64,000 nt of DNA from Rhododendron vialii (lineage: Eukaryota; Streptophyta; Magnoliopsida; Ericales; Ericaceae): contig NC_080569.1 in NCBI RefSeq assembly GCF_030253575.1, positions 12,531,001-12,595,000 of the forward strand, given 5' to 3'. The translations under genes were made by a program, and so were the position numbers. Under the pieces are notes generated by a model. That model was not told the origin of the DNA, ran no database searches, and worked only from the letters and a program-made list of their open reading frames with translations. This document shows, piece by piece, positions 11,815-23,340 of the stretch. Positions within the stretch are counted from its first letter, which is position 1. The number at the start of each line of letters is the position of its first letter.

Positions 11815-11978
11815 ATACCCAAAATATCTCCATACTAGGATCCAAAAAAAAAACGAAAATGTAAACAAAAAAAGATAGAGGAAAAAATCATAAAAGTCTG
11901 GGAAAGCAGTTTCGGCAATACGGAAAATGCATGAATAGATTGATTTTGCCCCTCAACAATGTCGACGTGTATCAAAGT
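11815..11978. repeat. Direct repeat, copy 2 (partner 10066-10235)
   Basis: See copy 1. The shared core around 'cctcaacaatgtcgacgtg' is identical. The copies are 1.75 kb apart in the same orientation. Downstream sequence to 12847 contains no gene I can support. Confidence 0.75.
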
Positions 11979-12847
11979 TACTACATACGTTCGCAAGTAA
12001 ACAACCAACCAAATCATTATGACGCTTCAATATCGTTATGGGGAAAACCTATAGTTCGCATAATGCAATGTTGGAGTTTTGCTACTCCTGTATCAACCAA
12101 TTGAATTAATGCCGAGTGAAGTTCACTACGGGGCATGTACAATTATGAAAATTCATATATCTAATGTATGATGCATCGACACGCACATACACACATACCA
12201 CATAATCTACCTGTGGTTTTAAAAATGTGCGGATAGAATCTCTGCTGTAATGTGTTTTTCATCCATATTAACGAACATAACATTAAAAGCCCGATATACT
12301 CTTATCATGTCCCTTGATTCTTCTTCTTTTTTAAATCTAATCACATCATCCCCTATACCAAAAATTGAATCTAAACCGTTGATATTATAAATTTTGACGA
12401 GTACTACATCTATGCCAATATTCAAGTCAATCAAAAAATGAAAAACTCATGGTCAAATCGATTTCGTTATGAAATTAAAATTTCAAATTTGAATTTACTA
12501 AAAATTAGTAGATCACTAGGTTATTGATACCTGATCAAGATGACTTTTTTTACAGAGATACTCTATTCTTTATTTAATACATTATGAACGACTCAGATTA
12601 CATTCTAGAGGCGTGTGAGATACATCTCCGTTAATATGGATGGAAAACATGACGGCTGAGGGTCTATCTGCACATTTTTTAAAACCACAAGTAGGTTATG
12701 TGGTCAGTTTTGAACCATAAAGGGGGTATCCGTACATGACAATAACCAGAGCAGGTGAAAGTGGACTTTACCCTTTTTTCTTTCAGTACTTGCTACTATT
12801 AATTAAACAACGAACCTTACAATTTTTCACAAGCAAAATGTATATGA

Positions 12848-12957
12848 TACTAGTATATCTTTCCAAGTTATTGAGCCGAAATCTAGCTCGATAGAGAATT
12901 AATACTAGTATATCTTTCCAAGATATTGAGCCGAAATCTAACTCGATAGAGAATTAT
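12848..12957. repeat. Tandem duplication of a 55-bp unit
   Basis: Two adjacent 55-bp copies ('tactagtatatctttccaag...') differ at only a few bases. The flanking 12958-14318 interval contains no gene I can support. Confidence 0.9.
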
Positions 12958-14318
12958 TACAGTAATTAAGTTTGTGTCGAAGATAACTCATGTGACGTAG
13001 ACGGTAGTACCATACAAGCACAATTACCAACCAAATGAAGAAGCAAACAGGCAAGAGGCCAGTTTGCACTTTGAATTATTCTTGACCAAATGCACGATCT
13101 TGCCTGCCTCAGGACGAATAGAAAACTTACTGGCTGGGGGAATGATGCAACTACAACTAATTTTGGATTCGTCATGCACCACGTCCATCGCTTAAAAGAT
13201 GAATTTGACATTTTCAGAAGCACCATGAATAACAGCCTCATTAATTTTCAAAAGATTAAGGCTGACATATGGATTGATACAATCGGTCATCAACAGTCAC
13301 AAAATTAAATCATAACAAGACAGACAGACATAAACAGCTAACCCAAGCTCCATGTAGCAATAATCTCCTTGTAACTGTTGTAAATAGCGAGTAATATTCC
13401 CTTCCAACTGCTCTGACATGCTGGGGCCTGCAAATGCAAAACGTGTTCTGCGTCTCCAAATTTATTCCCTTTTATTTCTACAAACTCAACTTGGTTGTAG
13501 ACGTTTATTGCAAACTAAACTCCCTTGTGATGTATGCCACATGGCCCTCTGAATCGATCTATAGCTTAAGTGCTTCTTACTTTTCAGGGCCTATTTCCTG
13601 AATTTGCTTATCTCATATATTAACCATCTTCAACTAGAACTTGCTCCATTAAGTGTCACGCGGTATTCATGACCTGATCATTGTGTATATTATCTTCATA
13701 ACACTTAAAAACCAAGGAATTGTAAGGAATATTCCCTAGATATTCCTTGAGGATATGTTTGTAAAATGCATCAGACCCTGAAAAATCTCGACAACTATGA
13801 AAGATGAGAGTTTTTGCTGAATGATAGAGTACGGTCAATCTGGTAAACCATTGTTACATTGCAATTGGCCGGTTTCTCAACCATTCATTTTTTTTTGCAT
13901 TTGGACTTGATTAACTTTTACTTTCTTGTTGACCATGAGCCTGAACCTGCTCACCATGTTGCACTCAAGCATTTGCTTTTCATAGAAATGTCAAAAATCG
14001 GTGTTTTCACATAAATGTCAAAAAACGTTGTAAACACTATAGCTATATATGAACTGGAGTATATTTTTCTATTAATGTAGAAATTAATACAAGTGATTCG
14101 GCCCCTTTAGATTAGCGTAAATCCTACATCCGCTACTGGTTCACATATTGATTATTGTATACTCTAACTGGTCTCAAACTAAAATCACGTAGCGAAATGA
14201 TTATCTCCTTTACTATGGAGGAACATATAGATTCCATAAAGCAAAGACACAATAACAACTGACACCCAAAAAATTTTTTTTTCTAACCGAAGAAGTAGTA
14301 ACCAATATATTCTATATT

Positions 14319-15962
14319 TCAAGAGTCCCAAATAGGGCCAAAGGCAGGAATTCCAGCAGCTTTGCATGCATTGACAACATCCCTACTTCCTTCTGGATTA
14401 CTAGTAACGATCACAGCCTCAGCTCCCCAATTTCTCGCAGTATCCACGGTCATTTGTGAGATGTTGGGGCGTCCGAGCACCGCCGTGTCATGAACAATCA
14501 CCTTTTCTTTCGGGTGCCCACTCACCCACTCTTTGATCTCTTTACCAAAATTTTGCTCAATCCCTTTTGCCACCCAAAGCAAGCAAATGTTAGCCGCACG
14601 AGGCTGCAAAATTAACGACAAAAAGACGCAAATACCCGAGCCAGTAGCCACCACCAAAACCCTATCGTACAAGTTTGCTAGATAAGGAAGTCCAGCAAAA
14701 TGAACAGTTCTAACCCAAAGGTGACTCGGTGGGTTCGAGACCAAGGACCTTGTGAAATCACCCACCGCACCAGCCAACATCATGTGCTCTTTCTTCCCAT
14801 CTGAAATGATTCCGAAAGCGTGCCATTCTGAAAAGGGTGATGGGCTGATTCTACCCAATATACCAGGTCTTACACCACCTTCAAATTTGATGATCGAGGC
14901 GTGGGTGGAGGGAGCGGAGACATTAACCTTGACTCGTCTCACTGTGATCCATGGAAGGATTATGAATACTGTAATCACTGTAGTCAACCAAAATTCTTGA
15001 CTTTTGATAAGTTTTGAACAAAGGTTGCCATTATACGATTTGGTTTTCGGATCATAAGAGATTGTAAGGAGGATAAAGACCCAAAGGAGACCAAGAGCGG
15101 TCCACCCGGCAAAACGGTGGGTCCTTTCAAAGATGTTGTGGTGCAGGTGACGGACTAAAGGGAATGCTGCCAGAGAAGAGAGACAGAGGAGAAAGAGAAT
15201 GGTAGATGCAACTGCAATGATCTCAGTGGAAGTGTTTTCTCTGTCTCTAAGAGTGAGACCTAAAGCGTAAATGAGCCAGGCGATGGAGGAGACACCGCAC
15301 CCGCTGTGGATCCCCCCAAGGGACTGGAGGAGAGATGTGATGGCAGTCTTGACGCGGAGTGGGACACACGACCGGCCGAAAACTTTCACTGTGATATAGA
15401 AAACAACCCTCAAACACGCCTCGCTCCGGCATAAGGTCAGAGCAAGAATGTTGCCAATGGAAAAAAGAGCAGCTTTGTCAGTCGCATATTGGAACTTTCC
15501 GGTTGCTGAGAGAAGCAAAAAGGTGATGTTTAAGGCCAAACAAGTTACAAAGAGTCGCTTATAGACTGTGAAAAGGCCTTGATCGAGCAGGATGACCGAT
15601 AATCTCGCGTCCCTCGACTCCTTTGGCTTCTGGTCTTGTTCGCCTTTGCTTTCAACAAGTGGAAGCTTCGAAATGGAAACTTGATTCAGTTCCTGTTGTA
15701 TATGACCATCTTCCATACACTTTGTACCGCGACTAAAGTCCTCATCGTCTTCACCCTCAAGCTCCAGATCACAAAAATGGCTACTAACGTGACTCGCCCT
15801 CGAGGGACTTTGAGTCCCGTGGAAAGAACGAGGAATCATGGAGGGGCTCTCCCATTGAAACCAGTTTCTTGTTCTTCCGCTGGTTCGGTGGGCGGCTTTG
15901 GGAGAGGTTGGGGTGGCAAATTTGAAGCTTGAGAACTTTTTGAAGTTTGCTAGGTTTTCCAT
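14319..15962 (-). CDS. Ferric-reductase-like / FNR-like multi-pass membrane protein
   Basis: An uninterrupted 547-codon frame. The N-terminal ~120 residues are polar with an acidic run (ELEGEDDEDF, 67-76). Hydrophobic segments follow near 136-155, 163-195, 208-238, 243-268, 284-302 and 324-339. Histidines near the helices (H219, H272, H274, H275, H282) suit haem or metal contacts, but the spacing is not a proven b-type haem pair. Residues 340-547 resemble an FAD/NAD-binding half, with 'RVLVVATGSGICVF' (435-448) as the nucleotide-binding turn and a C-terminal 'FGPIWDS'. Plant homologues are often auto-named 'adenylate-forming reductase'-like because of similarity to the reductase end of fungal enzymes; no adenylation domain is present here. 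Substrate is unknown. A possible TATA sequence (ctatatatcc, minus strand) lies at 16088-16096. A broken partial copy lies at 1736-2123. Confidence 0.85.
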   Translation of the reverse strand: MENLANFKKFSSFKFATPTSPKAAHRTSGRTRNWFQWESPSMIPRSFHGTQSPSRASHVSSHFCDLELEGEDDEDFSRGTKCMEDGHIQQELNQVSISKLPLVESKGEQDQKPKESRDARLSVILLDQGLFTVYKRLFVTCLALNITFLLLSATGKFQYATDKAALFSIGNILALTLCRSEACLRVVFYITVKVFGRSCVPLRVKTAITSLLQSLGGIHSGCGVSSIAWLIYALGLTLRDRENTSTEIIAVASTILFLLCLSSLAAFPLVRHLHHNIFERTHRFAGWTALGLLWVFILLTISYDPKTKSYNGNLCSKLIKSQEFWLTTVITVFIILPWITVRRVKVNVSAPSTHASIIKFEGGVRPGILGRISPSPFSEWHAFGIISDGKKEHMMLAGAVGDFTRSLVSNPPSHLWVRTVHFAGLPYLANLYDRVLVVATGSGICVFLSLILQPRAANICLLWVAKGIEQNFGKEIKEWVSGHPKEKVIVHDTAVLGRPNISQMTVDTARNWGAEAVIVTSNPEGSRDVVNACKAAGIPAFGPIWDS

Positions 15963-16228
15963 ATGTCGTTTTTTTTCTCTCTCTCAAAAGCAAGGACTGA
16001 AAATAGTATTTGAAGGCCAGGGTGAGTCCTGTCCTGTGAGAGGCTTGTGATCTTGGTGACATGCAAGAGAAGTCCATTATTTCAGCGGATATATAGTATT
16101 GTTGACTAAATTTTTGGACAGTTTCATTCTTTATTTATTGGACGACATGTATCCATCCAATATATTTATGGGTGTACAGAAATTGTATTGATTTAGTTTT
16201 TGACGGGGTGAAGAAAACAATTTAGATA

Positions 16229-16689
16229 AAGAATATCGATTTATGGCTTGCAACGGGTTTGACAACAGGTTTAAAAGTTTGGAAAGGCACATTCGGGAGG
16301 TGACTTTCTTTGCTACCTTATGGTCTATGTGGCTTGCAAGGAACGACCTTATTTTCAACAATGTGTTACGGTCAGCTAGCGAGGTAGGGGATCAGATTAA
16401 GACAAGGGTGGCTATGTAGATGAAAGCCAAATTCGTAATCAAGGTGTACTCAGTCGAGGATTTTAAATGTTTTCTGGGAGGTATTCGTAAGCTGAAGCTT
16501 TAGCTCGGAGGAGATGCGCATCCAACCTCCGGCTGGATGGTTGAGTTTTCATTTCTTCATTTTGTTTTTCTTGCTTTCGGTTTGAGCTAGTTTGCTCATC
16601 CCTATCCTCCCCTCGATGTACCCCTTTCGAGATTTATAAAATTTGTTTCGTTTGTTGAGCAAAAAAGAAGAAGAAGAATATCGATTTAT
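16229..16689 (+). mobile_element. 5'-truncated LINE insertion with 16-bp target duplication
   Basis: The target-site duplication 'aagaatatcgatttat' lies at 16229-16244 and 16674-16689. Between them is a 429-bp LINE 3' end encoding 'FFATLWSMWLARNDLIFNN' and ending 'GGIRKLKL', related to 4392-4922. One in-frame TAG replaces the Trp codon of the AMWMK segment. The UTR carries 'cctcgatgtacccctttcga' and an A-rich tail. Confidence 0.93.
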
Positions 16690-16826
16690 CATAAAGATAA
16701 AAATTGCGAAAAACAATTGGAAAAGAAAACAATTATCAATCTATGCTATATATGAATGTAATTAGTTTCAAAAGTCTCCAAACCCTAATTTCTAAATTCT
16801 TACAGTTCTGATTTTTGTTATTTTAA

Positions 16827-16832
<6 letters not shown>

Positions 16833-16911
<79 letters not shown>
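16833..16911. repeat. (GA)n microsatellite
   Basis: About 39 uninterrupted GA units. It is private to this copy of the duplicated region. Confidence 0.98.
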
Positions 16912-16916
<5 letters not shown>

Positions 16917-17574
16917 AATTTGGAGTATGATATTTGTTGTTTTTGTTTGTTTAATTTGTTTATCTTATATTTTCCACCCAATGTGCATTAATATGAATTA
17001 ATTCATTTACACTTTAAATTTCAATTTATAAGTTTTTCTGTGCATAAAACAGAAACAACGCTTCTATACCAACTTACATGGTTCTACCAATCTATATATT
17101 CTGAAAATATAACTAGTGGTGCACCTGGGTTGCTAAACGAACTATTTTATTCGAGTCTAAGCTTGTGTTCTTATGTTAATGTTGAAGATTGATTTGTTAC
17201 ATGAATAAACTAAGCATGAATATTTTTGTGAAGCTCGTTAAGATTTCAAGTCAAACTTGAACAAGCTACTACTCGGCTCGTTTAACTTATTATGCATAAA
17301 AAATTCAAACTACTTAAGATCGGCTTCTTTAATTTTTTGCTTGATTAAAAATCGTTTCAAATTGGATCGCCTTATAAACAAGTTAAGCTTGAAAAAATTC
17401 CCGATGTTCATTAAGTTATCAAACCAAAGTTGATCAACTACCTGCTTGACTTATTTGACTCGTTTATCAACCCTAGATGTGCACGTATGATGCACAGAAA
17501 TAGTAAATAGATCAATGTAAACCTCTTCTTTTTTTTATTGTTCCGTGATCGAACAAGCACAATACTATTTTTTT

Positions 17575-17780
17575 TTTGGTACGTCGGAAATTCAATTAAC
17601 AAAAAAAGCAAGGACCACAGCAGAGTCATAACAAAGCTAAAGGATAGAATAGTCCGAGATAAAGTTCAAAGAACACTAATTTAAAGCCTACCTAAAAAGA
17701 AGGCTATCTTTAATCAAGAACTCCTGCAATACTTCTATAGATTACCACATCGAGGGGACAGCTAATAAAAATCCTAATTT
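17575..17780 (-). mobile_element. LINE-like 3' tail, minus strand
   Basis: A plus-strand T-tract is followed by 'ggtacgtcggaaattcaatt', and 'cacatcgaggggaca' (reverse complement of the LINE UTR 'cctcgatgt' phrase) occurs near 17748. There is no coding sequence. Confidence 0.45.
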
Positions 17781-17979
17781 GGCAGTAAAATTCAGTAAGC
17801 TTGACTGCATGTGTTTGAAATGTACGGACAAATGCATATTAGTAGGCCATTGTGTTGTGTACTAAATACAACAGGCAGCAATTGGCCTGTTCACTTAATT
17901 GGTGGCTATTTTTGGAAAGAGTTATTTAACTAATTAATTTGCAATGGGTTGCTTATAACTCGTAAGCTAAAACTGTAGG

Positions 17980-18117
17980 TTGAAGTTGAGGTGTTGTAGC
18001 ATTCAACTTTCGGTTGATTAATGCTTGTATTTTTTTTGTTGGTGAGCTCTTTTATGTTCATCAGCATTCCCCATCCTCGATGTATCCCTTTCAAGTTTCG
18101 ATTTGCCAAGAAAAAAA
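17980..18117 (+). mobile_element. LINE 3' UTR fragment
   Basis: It contains 'ccatcctcgatgtatccctt', then 'aagtttcgatttgcca' and an A-tract, matching the tails at 4923-5057 and 16500-16673. It is severely 5' truncated. Confidence 0.7.
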
Positions 18118-18124
18118 TAAAATT

Positions 18125-18193
18125 AACTTGACGAAATTGCCGATCAATAAAAGCTTTGTTGCCAATAAAAAAAAAACTTGACGAAATTGCCGA
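18125..18193 (+). mobile_element. 31-bp retroposed LINE tail flanked by a 19-bp target duplication
   Basis: The perfect duplication 'aacttgacgaaattgccga' lies at 18125-18143 and 18175-18193. Between them are only 31 bp, 'tcaataaaagctttgttgcc' plus 'aat' and an A-run, that is, a LINE-type polyadenylated 3' terminus. The interval 18200-20590 has no supportable gene; a short (CT)n run lies near 19095-19114. Confidence 0.85.
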
Positions 18194-20592
18194 AGTAGTA
18201 TAGCGTTGACATATCACAGTAATTAATCAGGAGTGAGTAGTGGAATCTAAATCCATCAAAAGGGTCACATACGAAAGTGAAAAGACCTACACACAGATGT
18301 GTTCAAAACAAACTACGAAAGACTCACGTGCATCGGACGGTTCTGAACACATCTGTTTTCGAATTTGTTTACATTCGTCTATATATGTGGTATTGCTCAA
18401 ATCTTGTAGAACCATGCATAACACTTCTTACGTTGATAATTAACACCAATGCGTTAATATCACACTCGAAAAACCCTAGCTTAATTGCAACACTTATAGT
18501 TGTTAATTAGTTTAGTCCAAATTGAAGGAATAGATAGATACGAATATAAAAGAGCATAACACTTCTTACGTTGATAATTAACATCTGTTTTCCGCGCGAC
18601 GTTTCGATGTGAGTCATATGGCGTTACACGTTAGGGAATAGATAGATACGAATATAGAATATTTACTAGGTACTTATGCGAATATGCGGCTGTGCCCGGC
18701 CAGGAAGAAACCTCTGAAGCATCGCTTCTTCGCTTGGTTTATTAATATGGTTGATCAAATATAGGATGATTTTAAATTCGTTAAAGTTGAGATACGCGAT
18801 GCGTCATTCTTATGTATAAAAACAGGAGTGACGTGAACAGTGATATCGTCGTCCATGGCCAAACTTTCTTCACCCAATTGAACAATGTTTTCGGCCGCAA
18901 GTGATAGTTACGTTTGAACTTGATCAACTCATGTTATTACTCATTTGTGTAATAGAACTCCAGTTGCATCCGGGGAGGGTAAATGACGAACAATTCCGTA
19001 ATAAAAGTATTATATACTGTACCAACATGCAGGATTGACTGCTAGTAGAACCTATTTCTCTCTCTCCTCTCTTTTCTTTGGTCAAAAGGATATCCCTCTC
19101 TCTCTCTCTCTCTCCTGAAATCAGCATCGGCATCATGAAATCCTCCACAATCTTCTACTCCTTTTGTTCTTTTTTTATTTTTATCAAAGTTGACCACTAT
19201 GGAAGCCATAACTTTAGGGGTAAAAAATTTTCCTATAACGAAGATTTAGGAATGTGTTGTGCGGGCCCACTTTGAATTGCGCAAAAATAATTGGGGCCGT
19301 TTAATTTTATAGAAAATCTTTTTAAACGTTCTGTATGAATATGAGGATTTGGATGAGGGTGCTTCCCTCTCTGTAGAATTTTAATCTTTTGCTTGCATTT
19401 GGTGAAGGTGTTTTGGTGCATGTTTGGGTTGGTTGTTTGCTTTTGAAGTTCCTAGCTAGTAGCATTATTGTTTCGTGTTTCAGTTTTGTTTAGGGTTTTT
19501 TTTGGGTTTTCCATAATTTTTTTTTGAAATGGCAAAATATTATTAATGGGAAACTCGATAATGGGTACATTGAGGGTTTTCCATGTTGGAGGATACATGT
19601 TTCGTCTTAGGTTCTTTGGTTTTGGGGTCCTGGTTTAGGAGGTTCGGCTTAGGTGCTTTTATGTAAGGTCTTTGCTTTTGGTTGGCGTCTTGCCTTCCTG
19701 GTTTTTCTTTTGGGTCTCGGATGGCACTAATCTAAACCTATCCCTCGCAAAGACCGGCATATGATGCCGGTCGAAAAGAAAAGTATTTTATATGATAATT
19801 TGAGTGTTCTTTTTGTAAGTGAAGATTACACATTATTGAGGAGAAAAATAGCATTGATTCTGTATGTGTCTTTCTATAAAAATAACAGAACGACTAATGT
19901 GGCTTTGATATGAACGGCGAAAATACTGTAAATCATGCAACTAGCTAGAACATCAATGGATCAAGCTGATTTTTCTTACCGTATGAGTTACTTGCAAATC
20001 GAGATTCCTACAGAAAGAACAGATCATGTCATCAAAATAGGACTGGCTCCCTTTGCTTCAATGTAAAATATGTTACAAACTTACAACGTCATATATTTTT
20101 CTTGTTAAACTTTTGACACAAAATTTCTCCATACTCTTCTTTTTCCGTGTTTAGCTGGAAACAATTTCCCAAACGAAGGTAATTTGAATGGATTTGGGGA
20201 TGATGTAGTGCACTTGGCCCATCCGGTCGTCCATTTTGACAATGGCCTTGGATTTGAATCCGAACAGTTGATAGTTCAGATTTGTATGAACTTAGATTAA
20301 GCCATATGTGCCGAAATGTACACCTCAAGTCCAACTTGAATATGCACCAAGTACCTCTTGCATGCCTATTGGATTGCACGCTAGGGTCAAAGTTTTTTTT
20401 TTTTTTTTTTACCACAAAAAAAAAAGAGAAGATTTACCAAAAAAAAGAAGAAGAAGAAGATGAAATCGGAACAATAGGAATAGACAAGTATTGAGATATC
20501 CTCGGAAAATCCACTACTCTTCTACTACTGCTACTTGCAAAATCTAAACCTATCCCTCGCCACTCGAAATTTTAATAAAAGCAGAAGAAAAT

Positions 20593-20830
20593 ATTTTTTT
20601 TGAACAGCGAAAAAGAAATTTTATTGAGATGAAAAGGAAGTACAAAAAAAATAGAACAAGCAAAAGCAAAAATTACAACAACAAAAGAAAAGATTATAGT
20701 TGACAAGGAGGTAACTATAATAATAATAAAATAAATAAATAAAAAAACCTCGAAACCGGCCCATTCCTAAAAACACCCAAAATAAAATAGACAGAGAATT
20801 CTCCTAATAATCCCTGCAGCTAGCTGACAA
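20593..20830 (-). mobile_element. Possible LINE-like 3' tail, minus strand
   Basis: The plus strand shows a T-tract followed by 'gaacagcgaaaaagaaattt' and A-rich DNA, the mirror image of the LINE tails. Coding sequence is lacking, so the call rests on composition and layout only. Confidence 0.35.
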
Positions 20831-21787
20831 AACACAGTAGGGTGAAAGTTGTAGAACCACATCCATGAGATGTGGCTTGTAATAAAAATGTATGCATGAA
20901 TACTCACGAGTCATGAACCCCAAAGTCTTCCAACCAAACCAAACTCACACCCCGGCCAGCACATATATACGAACGCCTACAATTAAATTCACCTTAAACA
21001 GTTTACTCAAGTTTTGTGCAACCAAACACTGAAAATGCTAAAAAACATTTTTGAGAAAAAATAAAAATATTTTAAGTCTGAAACAAACGGAGCCTAAATA
21101 TCGTATCAGATCGGAGAAGGAAAAGTATTCAAAATTTAGTCACTTGAGGTGTGTAGTGTTTGTCTTCTGGCCACTGTTGCGAAGACAAGTCAGAACAATC
21201 TGATGCTCGATCTGTGATATTGGAACACCCGAAGTCTGCAAATGGAAGTACACAAAGATGATCTATTATCAAGTGATTTGCATCGTGTGTCTGTGAGAGA
21301 GACCTGATTTCTAAAATTAAGGTTGGGATCAATATTGTTGGAGTGTCGAAAAGAAATAACTCCACCAATTAATAGTGGTTACGAGAGTGTTTGGTTTTAG
21401 ACGGATGTGTTTCTTGTTAGATTTTGTGTGGGATTCATGTATTGTTTTATCAATGATATTGTTATCGTTTGAGAAAAGAAACTACATAGTATATACATAG
21501 GTTTAACTCTCTGACTCAAACACATACGGAGTATCAAAGAGATCAAAATATTCAGTATGAAAAAGACTTCAACAGTTGATGCTTATTTTGAACTAACTAG
21601 TTTAGGAATGCTCTTAGAATTAGCTATGGCCGGTTCACCATTGGACAATGCGTATTTAATTTTTCATACTTTGCACGGGCAGAATCCATGTCTTGTAAAA
21701 CAGCGGTTAGAACTAGACCTAGACCTAATAATAGTGTGATGTGTTGATTACCTTGATGAGTGCTGAAGAAATGGATAGTCAAAGAGA

Positions 21788-21990
21788 TCAAAAAATTTTT
21801 TTTTTTGCTCGGCAAAAGAAACAATTATATTAAGGTTCGAAGGGATACATCGAGGGGCTCAATCGAAGTAAGCATAGAAAACTTACACGATCAAGCAAAA
21901 AACAGAAAAAAAAAAAAAAAAAAGCAAAAGGAAAAAAAAGAGGAACCACCAAACTGCGCCCTCCAACAAAACATTGGAAGATCAGACCTC
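21788..21990 (-). mobile_element. LINE 3' tail, minus strand
   Basis: After a T-tract the plus strand reads 'gctcggcaaaagaaacaatt' and 'gggatacatcgaggggctc', the reverse complement of the LINE UTR phrases seen at 4990-5050. It is a truncated tail only. Confidence 0.65.
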
Positions 21991-22064
21991 ATCTAGACTC
22001 AAATCCCGACTTACAATTTTAGAAGCCTACTACTTCTTCAGAGTGATACTTACTACTACTTCTG

Positions 22065-22380
22065 TTCTAGTTTTTTTTTTTTTTTTTTAAGGCAAATTTT
22101 TTTTTATTAATCACTGAATATGTTACAGAGATTAACTAGAATAAGGAATTATGACATTATATTCCTAACCTAAGACTCATCTGAGTTACAAAACTAAGAA
22201 TAATCCTATGTCTATCCAAGACTCAAATCCGAGATTAGCAAGAAGCTAACCAATGAGACACCAATTGGGGTAAGCCCACACCTAATGAGTCATGCTCAGA
22301 AACACCCATTGGGACAAGCCCATACATCTAAAGGGACAAGCCCAAGTACAAAGAATCTATCACTACACCCCAAATATCAA
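22065..22380 (-). mobile_element. LINE-like 3' region, minus strand
   Basis: A T-tract is followed by 'attaatcactgaatatgtta'. Repeated 'gggacaagccca' phrases match, in reverse, 'gggcttgtcccatcaggtg' of the 58326-59359 element. No open frame was seen. Confidence 0.55.
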
Positions 22381-22527
22381 ATTTTTTATGCGAATACTCC
22401 CATATTTTCTCTGTGCTCTAAAAAGTTCCAAACGATTCGAGAACCAAAATCGTCCCTTTAGTCCTTTTTAGCCCTTAACCTTTTTAGATGCATTGCTTTT
22501 GAAACCTTCTCCAAATCCTTGTCTGGC

Positions 22528-22578
22528 TCCACCCCTCGGATTGATCCTTTCTGCTCCACCCCTCGGATTGATCCTTTC
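22528..22578. repeat. Tandem 25-bp duplication
   Basis: 'ctccacccctcggattgatc' followed by 'ctttct' occurs twice in tandem. Confidence 0.85.
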
Positions 22579-22689
22579 TTGCCATGAAGCATGACCTTCT
22601 CTCCTTTTAGAGCTCCTTCATCTGCCTCACACCCATCTGAGGGAGATGAAGGGATCATATATATTGCCTCCCTCATCCAAACTTCTATT

Positions 22690-23340
22690 CTAATTGTTGC
22701 AGCAGCTAAATTTGATACTTAGTCTTCAGTATCTTCTGCTAATTCCCAACGGTTTCAAAGTTCTAGTGCATGTGCTTTGAATCCTAATCGTCAGCCTCAA
22801 CTTAGTCCTTCAGTTCAGCAATTGCATTTTCAGTCTCAGCTATTCGGATTCCCACGGTCTGGTTTTTCTCCTATGTCCAATCAATCTGGTTACTCACAGC
22901 CTCAACAAGATCAAGCACAATTGTACCATGCTTAGTTCAATAGAGGTTTTCAATAGAAAGAAAGCAAAGGTCAAAGGGGAGATCCATCACAGTGTAATAA
23001 AGCTGGACGTACATGTCAAATTTGTAGAAAGACAAATCACATAGCTAAAGACTGCTATCAAAGAGCCATTGCAGTATCAACCCCCCTATGTACACCTTTA
23101 GTTCTCAATTTAGACCTGTGTTTTCTTCTGAATTTCGTCAGTTTGGTTCTCCACAGTATGCAGGTCATCAACAGCTTCCTACATCATCCTCGTACCCTGG
23201 ATTTTCCTATCGTCCTCCCCTTCTATCCATACAACAATACAAATCCAATACTCCTAGTTCTTCCCAACCTTAGCAAGCTCCCATGGCTCAGACCTTTCCA
23301 TTGATGCCTCAGTTTACTCCTTCACCATCAAACTGGTATA
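22690..23340 (+). pseudogene. Copia-type gag relic with CCHC knuckle
   Basis: The plus-strand translation is Gln/Ser/Pro-rich (for example 'SNQSGYSQPQQDQAQLYHA'). It contains 'CQICRKTNHIAKDC' at about 23013-23054, a CX2CX4HX4C zinc knuckle followed by a Tyr. The next section (23088-23270) is again Gln/Ser/Pro/Tyr-rich, as between the Copia knuckle and protease. Several stops and a frame change interrupt it, and no LTRs or pol domains adjoin it. Confidence 0.75.

Larger units (their letters stand above)
15568..17210. repeat. Source-side partner of the 1736-3370 duplication
   Basis: This spans the N-terminal third of the membrane-protein gene, its promoter region and downstream AT-rich DNA. 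It is interrupted by a LINE insertion (16245-16673) and a (GA)n tract (16833-16911), both absent from the other copy. Confidence 0.8.
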
